DNA from: Flavobacteriales bacterium
GTDB lineage: Bacteria > Bacteroidota > Bacteroidia > Flavobacteriales_E > Vicingaceae
DNA: 8,639 bases
NCBI GenBank assembly: GCA_016763135.1
Contig: JAESUI010000326.1
Span: 1 to 8,639 of the forward strand
Direction of reading: 5' to 3'
Shown here: one piece after another, positions 1 through 4,668 of the stretch
Position numbering within the stretch: the first letter of the stretch is position 1
How the letters are laid out: each line of letters opens with the position of its first letter
Position numbers and translations under genes: made by a program
Notes under the pieces: generated by a model
Told to the model about the DNA's origin: nothing
Database searches by the model: none
What the model saw: only the letters and a program-made list of their open reading frames with translations

Positions 1-270
1 TTAATTTCTTATACTGGATTAACAATAGATTTCTGTAAAGAAGTAAATGCCAGTTACATTTTAAGAGGGATTAGAAATATTGCTGATTACACTTATGAGA
101 ATTCTATAGCCCAAATGAATAAGGCCATGAATAATGATATAGAAACTATATTTATGTCTACAATTCCAGAATTATCTGCAATAAATTCTACAATTGTGCG
201 TGATATAATAATTAATGGAGGAGATGTAAGCCAATTTGTTCCAACAGTAATTAAGGGAAAGTTAATTTAA
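1..270 (+). CDS. coaD: Phosphopantetheine adenylyltransferase, C-terminal part (5' end outside window)
   Basis: This is the last 89 residues of CoaD, which transfers AMP from ATP to 4'-phosphopantetheine to make dephospho-CoA, the penultimate step of coenzyme A synthesis in the cytoplasm. The frame is open from base 1 to a TAA. It shows the family's conserved second half: the LRGIRN segment followed by the DYxYENxIAQMN helix, then the PELSAINSTIVRDI segment, matching the nucleotide-binding ISSTxVR motif of CoaD proteins (the first Ser is Asn here), and the GGDVSQFVP end. The whole protein is normally about 150-160 residues, so roughly 40% is missing upstream. The next gene starts 13 bp downstream on the same strand, so the two are probably cotranscribed. 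Identification rests on recognised motifs and is firm. Confidence 0.93.
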   Translation, partial: LISYTGLTIDFCKEVNASYILRGIRNIADYTYENSIAQMNKAMNNDIETIFMSTIPELSAINSTIVRDIIINGGDVSQFVPTVIKGKLI

Positions 271-283
271 CACATTAAAGAGT

Positions 284-1741
284 TTGAGGAAAGCCAATCA
301 AATATTAACGATAATATTCATTTTTTTTGTTTTTAATCTTACAGCAAGTAAAACTGTTATTAAGGGGAAAACAAATATCTTTAAAGGAAAGGAATTAATT
401 CTTTATACTTATTCTGATTATATCAGCACAAAAAAAACGCAAGTTGGTTTTACCACTATTCAACAAAATGGTATATATAATTTTGAATTTGATATTAAAG
501 AAACAAAAAAAATATTCTTAAAAATTGAAGATAAAATCACTTCATTTTTTGTTAAACCTGGAGAGGTTTATAATGTTAATCTAACTTATAGTGAAGATTT
601 AAATAAAGGCAGAATTTATGACAAACAACTTTCTTTAATCTTTAATTTCCCTGTACCTACAGAACTCAATCAACAAATTGGAAGTTTTAACCGGAAATTT
701 GACAAGTTTATTCAAGAAAATAGAGTCCTATTTGAAAAACGGAATCATTCGATAGAACCAAAATTGAAAGCATTTAAATTGAAAATGCTGAAAGAATCAG
801 AGACATCTGACTCTAAATTTGTAAAAGACTATATCAAATACAGTATCGCTTTAACTCAAAATTCCTTAGACGTTTCATATAAACTTGTTGATTCAAAAAA
901 CAGTCAAAATATTAAAGCAAACCTTTATCTAGAATACTTAAACAAGAAATCAATCCTTTATAATAATCCTGAATACATTAAATTTTACAAAGCCTTTTTT
1001 AAAGGAGAATTAAAAAAGTTATCTCTAAAAGTGCAAGGGTTTGATATTTCTAAAGCTATTAACGATAAATCAAGCTACCAAGCATTATCAAAAGCATTAG
1101 AAAAATACCCTTTCTTAATTAATGATGAGTTTAAAAATCTTTTTCTACTAAACGGTTTGTTAGAAATAAGCAGAGACAAATACTTTACTAAAATAAATAT
1201 CATTAAGATTTTAAACGAAATAAAATCGAACTCAAAATATCCAGAACATAAAATAATTGCAGCTAATATTATAGAACGGATTAGCCGAAAGAAATTTGGA
1301 GAAGGAAGTGTTGCTCCCGATTTTAAACTTAAAAACAAAACTGGTGAGCTTCTCTCTTTAAATGATTTTAAAGGAAAACCTGTTTATATTAATTTTTGGA
1401 CTAACTGGAGTATACCAAGCCAAAAAGAAATGAAAATAATGAAAGTTTTACATAAAAAATATAAAAACAAAATTCACTTTATTAGCATCTGTGCTGATAA
1501 CGATTTTAGCAAAATGAAAAACTTTCTAGTAAAAAATGGAGATTATAACTGGACTTTCTTGCATATTGGAAATAACAAAAAAATTCTTGAAAGCTACAGA
1601 GTAGTTACTTTCCCTACTTACATATTGATTGATGAGAATTTAAACGTTGTAAAAGCACCTGCAGGACGACCAGGAGGAACTGCTGAAAGAGCAACAGAAG
1701 ATAACATAGAAAAAGACTTCTATGACCTCATTAAGCGTTAG
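284..1741 (+). CDS. Secreted TlpA-like protein with a cysteine-less thioredoxin domain
   Basis: A 485-residue protein. Residues 1-22 form a signal peptide (RK, then a hydrophobic run ending near LTAS) with no lipobox Cys, so an exported, probably periplasmic protein is expected. Residues about 23-100 are beta-rich and resemble the N-terminal domain often fused to TlpA proteins in Bacteroidota; 100-335 are mostly helical and charged. From about 340 comes a redoxin/thioredoxin fold: APDF at 344-347, LNDFKGKPVYINFW, the active-site position W375-S-I-P-S379, and a cis-proline at P444 (FPT). In active TlpA/ResA proteins the active site is WCxPC; here both Cys are Ser, and the only Cys in the protein is C403, so classical disulfide exchange is not possible. 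I infer a binding or structural role. The start must be TTG (284): an in-frame stop lies at 263 and no ATG precedes the signal peptide. The 3' end overlaps the convergent NUDIX gene by 11 bp. Confidence 0.85.
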   Translation: MRKANQILTIIFIFFVFNLTASKTVIKGKTNIFKGKELILYTYSDYISTKKTQVGFTTIQQNGIYNFEFDIKETKKIFLKIEDKITSFFVKPGEVYNVNLTYSEDLNKGRIYDKQLSLIFNFPVPTELNQQIGSFNRKFDKFIQENRVLFEKRNHSIEPKLKAFKLKMLKESETSDSKFVKDYIKYSIALTQNSLDVSYKLVDSKNSQNIKANLYLEYLNKKSILYNNPEYIKFYKAFFKGELKKLSLKVQGFDISKAINDKSSYQALSKALEKYPFLINDEFKNLFLLNGLLEISRDKYFTKINIIKILNEIKSNSKYPEHKIIAANIIERISRKKFGEGSVAPDFKLKNKTGELLSLNDFKGKPVYINFWTNWSIPSQKEMKIMKVLHKKYKNKIHFISICADNDFSKMKNFLVKNGDYNWTFLHIGNNKKILESYRVVTFPTYILIDENLNVVKAPAGRPGGTAERATEDNIEKDFYDLIKR

Positions 1742-2339
1742 TTTCTATTAATTCTGATATAGAACTATAAGTATTTTTTAATACTTCATCTGTTATACGA
1801 TTAGCTGATAGCCATTCTACTTTTGTAATATTTTCTTCAATTTGCGGGACTAATTCTCCAATATAATTACTTGACATTTCAAACCAATAAGTTTGTTTTA
1901 AAATAAGCTTATCCTTTAACTTATATACATGAAATGTATCATGTAGCTTTTTGTTAATCGATAAATCAGTTATACCACATTCTTCTTCCACTTCTCTAAT
2001 AGCAGCTTCTTCTATTTCCTCTCCGCTTTCTATTTTTCCTTTTGGCAAATCCCATCTATCTAACCGGTAAATAAAAAGTTTTTCATTTTTGCTTTTACTA
2101 ACAATTCCTCCCGATGCTTTAATTATTTTAAAATATGATTGAAATTCTTGAAAAGCAGATTCGTAATCCTGAACAACAACATTAACATTCATTTTATCAT
2201 CACTACACAATAAATCAACTATAAAAGGAGTAAAGTTTGATGAAAAGAAGTTTAAATTTAATGCACTAGAAAATTGATTGTTATCTTCTATATTATTTGT
2301 AAAACAAATTATCTTATCGTTGATAAAAACTTTATACAT
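1731..2339 (-). CDS. NUDIX hydrolase
   Basis: A 202-residue NUDIX-family protein, cytoplasmic, expected to hydrolyse a nucleoside diphosphate linked to another moiety; the substrate cannot be read from sequence. The NUDIX box is perfect (GX5EX7REUXEEXGU) at residues about 101-123: G, then E, then REVEEECGI, giving the metal-binding glutamates. It is preceded by the strand GGIVSKSK...LFIYR and by WDLPKGKIE, typical of diadenosine-polyphosphate and MutT-like enzymes. The first 70 residues have no motif I know. An in-frame GTG at 2345 lies two codons upstream, but the ATG at 2339 is preferred. The gene is divergent from pyrE with 8 bp between the ATGs and converges on the TlpA-like gene with an 11-bp overlap, so it is a single-gene transcript unless read-through occurs. 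Confidence 0.9.
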   Translation of the reverse strand: MYKVFINDKIICFTNNIEDNNQFSSALNLNFFSSNFTPFIVDLLCSDDKMNVNVVVQDYESAFQEFQSYFKIIKASGGIVSKSKNEKLFIYRLDRWDLPKGKIESGEEIEEAAIREVEEECGITDLSINKKLHDTFHVYKLKDKLILKQTYWFEMSSNYIGELVPQIEENITKVEWLSANRITDEVLKNTYSSISELIETNA

Positions 2340-2342
2340 TTG
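2335..2342 (+). promoter_or_regulatory. Putative -7 box of pyrE
   Basis: TACATTTG matches the Bacteroidota -7 consensus TAnnTTTG and is followed by CACC, the same TTTGCACCT string seen before psd. It ends 5 bases before the pyrE ATG, so transcription should begin at or within a few bases of the start codon. No clear -33 TTTG is found at the expected spacing. The box covers the first two codons of the divergent NUDIX gene. Confidence 0.6.
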
Positions 2343-2347
2343 CACCT

Positions 2348-3004
2348 ATGATTTTAAACCAAGAATCCGCAACAAAAATAGCAGAATCGTTACTACAAAT
2401 TAAAGCTATTAAATTGAATCCTACAAACCCTTTTCATTGGGCTTCAGGTTGGAATTCGCCTATTTACTGTGATAACAGAAAATCTTTATCATATCCGCCA
2501 GTAAGAACTTTTATACGACAACAATTTGTTGATGCAATAAATGAGCATTTTCCAAATGCAGAAGTAATTGCAGGGGTTGCAACTGGAGGAATTGCCCACG
2601 GTGCTTTAGTTGCTGAAGCAATGGGGTTACCTTTTGCATATATTAGATCTTCAGCTAAAGGTCATGGAATGCAAAACCTAATAGAGGGTGACATCTTTAA
2701 AGATCAAAAAGTTGTGGTTATTGAAGATTTAATTTCAACAGGAGGAAGTAGTCTGAAAGCTGTTGAAGCTCTTAGAGAAAATAAATGTAATGTTCTTGGT
2801 ATGGTTGCTATTTTCACTTATGGATTTGAATTAGCAAAAAATAATTTCAAAAAAAGTAATTGTAAACTAATTACTTTAAGTGATTATGATTCTATGCTAA
2901 AAGTAGCTGTTGAATCTAATTATATTTCTAAAACTGATTTAGAATCATTATCTGACTGGAAGGAAAATCCAAGCAAATGGTCTCCTTTAGTCCAAAATAA
3001 ATAA
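2348..3004 (+). CDS. pyrE: Orotate phosphoribosyltransferase
   Basis: A 218-residue PyrE, which joins orotate to PRPP to form orotidine 5'-monophosphate in de novo pyrimidine synthesis (cytoplasm, usually a dimer). Visible hallmarks are FHWASGWNSPIYCDNR near the N-terminus (orotate/PRPP contact region), AGVATGGIAHGALVAEAMG, the catalytic-loop-like RSSAKGHG at 100-107 with K104, and the PRPP-binding motif VVVIEDLISTGGSS at 122-135 with the E126-D127 acidic pair. Length is normal for the bacterial enzyme. The ATG at 2348 fits the family N-terminus (start, then ESATKIAESLLQIKAIKL). The SRPBCC gene follows after 6 bp, so the two probably share a transcript. A -7 box almost touching the ATG predicts a leaderless or near-leaderless mRNA. 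Confidence 0.96.
   Translation: MILNQESATKIAESLLQIKAIKLNPTNPFHWASGWNSPIYCDNRKSLSYPPVRTFIRQQFVDAINEHFPNAEVIAGVATGGIAHGALVAEAMGLPFAYIRSSAKGHGMQNLIEGDIFKDQKVVVIEDLISTGGSSLKAVEALRENKCNVLGMVAIFTYGFELAKNNFKKSNCKLITLSDYDSMLKVAVESNYISKTDLESLSDWKENPSKWSPLVQNK
2373..2380 (-). promoter_or_regulatory. Putative -7 box of the NUDIX gene, inside pyrE
   Basis: On the minus strand the sequence reads TATTTTTG, a full match to the Bacteroidota -7 consensus TAnnTTTG, 33 bases before the NUDIX ATG. A TTTG at 2396-2399 (minus) could be the -33 element, but its 15-bp spacing is a little short. The box lies in codons 9-11 of pyrE, so the base pattern may also be coincidental coding sequence. A short leader of about 25-30 nt is implied. 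Confidence 0.42.
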
Positions 3005-3010
3005 TACCCA

Positions 3011-3412
3011 GTGAATATAGAAACCAATCATCAGTCCATTAATGCTAGCCAAGAAGAAGTTTATAACTTCTTAATGGATATGAATAATTTCGAACAATTA
3101 TTCCCTCAAGATAAAATTGATAATTGGGAATCGACTGAAGAGAACTGTACAATGAAAATAAAAAGTATGGGGACTCTTGGTTTAAAACGTGTTGCATCTA
3201 CAGCAAATTCACTTATTTACCTCGACTCTTATGGTAAAACACCGTTTAAATTCACTTTAAATATTTTTATATCAGAAAAAGAAAGTGATAGTTGTGAAGC
3301 TCATTTGGTTTTTGAAGGAGATATTAATCCTTTTATGAAAATGATGGTAGAAAAACCATTAACTGATTTTTTTAATAGTTTAGTTAAAAGGCTTGCTAAA
3401 ATTCATTTATAG
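3011..3412 (+). CDS. SRPBCC-family (START-like fold) protein
   Basis: A 133-residue cytoplasmic protein without signal peptide or membrane segment. It has the pattern of the SRPBCC/polyketide-cyclase-like fold: an opening strand (NHQSINASQEEVYNFL), the helix MDMNNFEQLFP, alternating strands in the middle, and a long C-terminal helix (MMVEKPLTDFFNSLVKRLAKI) that would cap a ligand-binding cavity. Proteins of this type sit directly after pyrE in many flavobacteria (recalled, not searched); their ligand is unknown to me. The start is GTG at 3011, 6 bp after the pyrE stop; the next in-frame Met (residue 22) would remove the first strand. The gene converges on birA with 6 bp between stop codons. 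Function beyond the fold is not assignable. Confidence 0.82.
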   Translation: MNIETNHQSINASQEEVYNFLMDMNNFEQLFPQDKIDNWESTEENCTMKIKSMGTLGLKRVASTANSLIYLDSYGKTPFKFTLNIFISEKESDSCEAHLVFEGDINPFMKMMVEKPLTDFFNSLVKRLAKIHL

Positions 3413-3423
3413 AGTATTCTATA
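3408..3423 (+). terminator. Weak hairpin between convergent SRPBCC and birA genes
   Basis: A perfect 6-bp inverted repeat, TATAGA and TCTATA with a GTAT loop, is followed on the plus strand by TTTT. It spans both TAG stop codons, each of which is part of an arm. With only one G-C pair per arm the stem is weak, so it may act as a terminator for the pyrE transcript only inefficiently, or may simply reflect two facing TAG codons. No T run lies on the minus-strand exit side. Confidence 0.28.
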
Positions 3424-4168
3424 TTTTAAACTTAATTTCTTTTAAATCAAATTCTCTAATTTGCTTATTAATTTCAAGTTGAAGTTTACCTATTGAACTT
3501 ACTCCTGTAATAACCCCTTCTATATTTTTATTGTCAATTAGAAAAGTTTTGGATTCGTTTATCCAATATAGAAATGTTAAATAATCACTATTAATCAAAT
3601 CAACTTTTCCAGCTTTTAAAATTAAATATCGTTTTTCAATAAAGAATAAAAGTTCATCTAGAGACTCCTTCAAATTCAACGTCTCCCTTATTACACTTTT
3701 TAATGAGGTTACATTTACTAAAGATGAGAATTTTGTTTGATTTACATTTAAACCTATCCCAACAATAGAATTATAGATCCTACTCCCTTTAATTGAATTC
3801 TCAATTAAGACACCCGAAAGCTTATTTTCATTACAATAAATGTCATTTGGCCATTTTATTTTAACATTTTCTAACCCTTTATTCAATAAAAAATCAATAA
3901 TACCTAAAGAAACAACCTTACTTATTAGAAATTGATTTTTCACTTCAATATTTGGCTTTAAAAGAATAGAAAATGTAAGGTTTTCACCCTGTTCACTAAT
4001 CCAGTTATTCCCTCTTTGTCCTTTACCAGAATATTGATTATTTGCAACAACAACAATACCTTCTATCTCATTTTCATTATTAATTACTAACTCTTGTAAG
4101 TAAGTATTGGTAGAATCGATTTCTTCTAATTCTACTAATTTATTTCCTATAAATAATCGTTCGTACAT
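3419..4168 (-). CDS. birA: Biotin--[acetyl-CoA-carboxylase] ligase, single-domain
   Basis: A 249-residue biotin protein ligase: it activates biotin with ATP to biotinyl-5'-AMP and transfers it to the lysine of the carboxyl-carrier protein, needed for fatty acid synthesis. The ligase core is clear: EIDSTNTYL at about 16-24, the biotin/AMP loop GKGQRG at 48-53 (GRGRRG in E. coli), KWPNDIY at 105-111 with its catalytic lysine, and KLSGVLIE at 116-123. A C-terminal SH3-like cap ends in GKLQLEINKQIREFDLKEIKF. There is no N-terminal winged-helix domain, so it cannot repress biotin genes as E. coli BirA does. The ATG at 4168 is chosen over an in-frame TTG at 4177 because that TTG is the end of a -7 promoter box. 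It is transcribed opposite to both neighbours and so is probably monocistronic. Confidence 0.93.
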   Translation of the reverse strand: MYERLFIGNKLVELEEIDSTNTYLQELVINNENEIEGIVVVANNQYSGKGQRGNNWISEQGENLTFSILLKPNIEVKNQFLISKVVSLGIIDFLLNKGLENVKIKWPNDIYCNENKLSGVLIENSIKGSRIYNSIVGIGLNVNQTKFSSLVNVTSLKSVIRETLNLKESLDELLFFIEKRYLILKAGKVDLINSDYLTFLYWINESKTFLIDNKNIEGVITGVSSIGKLQLEINKQIREFDLKEIKFKI

Positions 4169-4174
4169 CAATTT

Positions 4175-4182
4175 CAAAAATA
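4175..4182 (-). promoter_or_regulatory. Putative -7 box of birA
   Basis: On the minus strand this reads TATTTTTG, a full match to TAnnTTTG, with 6 bases between it and the birA ATG. Transcription would therefore start at or next to the ATG. The -33 position holds only a T run (complement of 4201-4205) without the G. Flanking TCAAT and ATTGA (4168-4186) form a small imperfectly centred inverted repeat that could be chance. Confidence 0.52.
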
Positions 4183-4254
4183 TTGATTATTTGATGAGTA
4201 AAAAAGTTTAACCTAAATGTTTTAGATAATGCATATTTCCTCAGGGATTATTCG

Positions 4255-4262
4255 TTATTTTG
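4255..4262 (+). promoter_or_regulatory. Weak candidate -7 box for the rsfS-ftsH run
   Basis: TTATTTTG differs from TAnnTTTG at one base and ends 25 bases before the rsfS ATG, in the 119-bp gap between divergent birA and rsfS. No -33 TTTG is seen at proper spacing. It is the best candidate in the gap, since a promoter for the rightward genes must lie near here, but the match is poor. Nothing else identifiable (no riboswitch or small RNA pattern) is visible in the gap. Confidence 0.25.
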
Positions 4263-4287
4263 TAATATTAAAATGATTAATAATTGA

Positions 4288-4668
4288 ATGGGTAAGACAA
4301 AGGAACTTAAAGAATCACAAATTCTATCGGATGTTGTGGTTAAAGGCTTACAAGAATTAAAAGGAGAAAATATAGTTCACATAGATTTAAGTGTTGTTGA
4401 AAATGCTGTCTGTGAAAGCTTTATTATTTGTACAGGAACTTCAAACACTCATGTAAATGCTTTAGCTAGATCTGTTGAGAGGGAAGTAAGGGAAACACTT
4501 GGTGAAAAACCATGGAAATCTGAAGGATTTGGAAATGCTGAATGGATAATACTTGATTATGTTAATACAGTAGTACATATTTTTCAGGAAGAATCAAGGA
4601 ATTTTTACAATTTGGATGGGCTTTGGGCTGATGCCAAAATCACAAAAATAGAAGAGGGGAAAAGTTAA
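4288..4668 (+). CDS. rsfS: Ribosome silencing factor RsfS (YbeB/Iojap family)
   Basis: A 126-residue RsfS. Members of this family bind ribosomal protein uL14 on the large subunit and block joining with the small subunit when nutrients run low. The family pattern runs through the whole protein: VVKGLQELKGENIVHIDLS, then ENAVCESFIICTGTSNTHVNALA, the helix VEREVRE, GEKPWKSEGFGNAEWIILDY, and the ending VNTVVHIFQEESRNFYNLDGLW followed by ADA. Length is normal. The ATG at 4288 is secure because an in-frame TGA directly precedes it. The stop overlaps the ftsH start by one base (TAATG), implying translational coupling of ribosome silencing and the membrane protease. This pairing is common in Bacteroidota as I recall it. 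Confidence 0.94.
   Translation: MGKTKELKESQILSDVVVKGLQELKGENIVHIDLSVVENAVCESFIICTGTSNTHVNALARSVEREVRETLGEKPWKSEGFGNAEWIILDYVNTVVHIFQEESRNFYNLDGLWADAKITKIEEGKS

Noticed and set aside
1075..1338. Minus-strand open frame of 87 codons in the TlpA-like gene with a hydrophobic stretch
   Set aside because: The hydrophobicity is the antisense of Lys/Asn/Glu-rich coding; no start signal is seen and the plus-strand gene is continuous.
1769..1786. Perfect 7-bp inverted repeat AAGTATT-TTTT-AATACTT shortly after the TlpA-like stop
   Set aside because: It lies in the NUDIX coding region, has one G-C pair per arm, and no T run follows it on either strand, so it does not look like an intrinsic terminator.
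1925..1945. Overlapping small inverted repeats (ATACAT/ATGTAT and TACATG/CATGTA)
   Set aside because: They fall inside the NUDIX coding sequence, are very short, and are expected by chance in AT-rich DNA.
4169..4287. Possible riboswitch or small RNA in the birA-rsfS gap
   Set aside because: The 119-bp gap is AT-rich with no stable stem, no conserved aptamer core that I recognise, and no terminator; it is adequately explained as a divergent promoter region.
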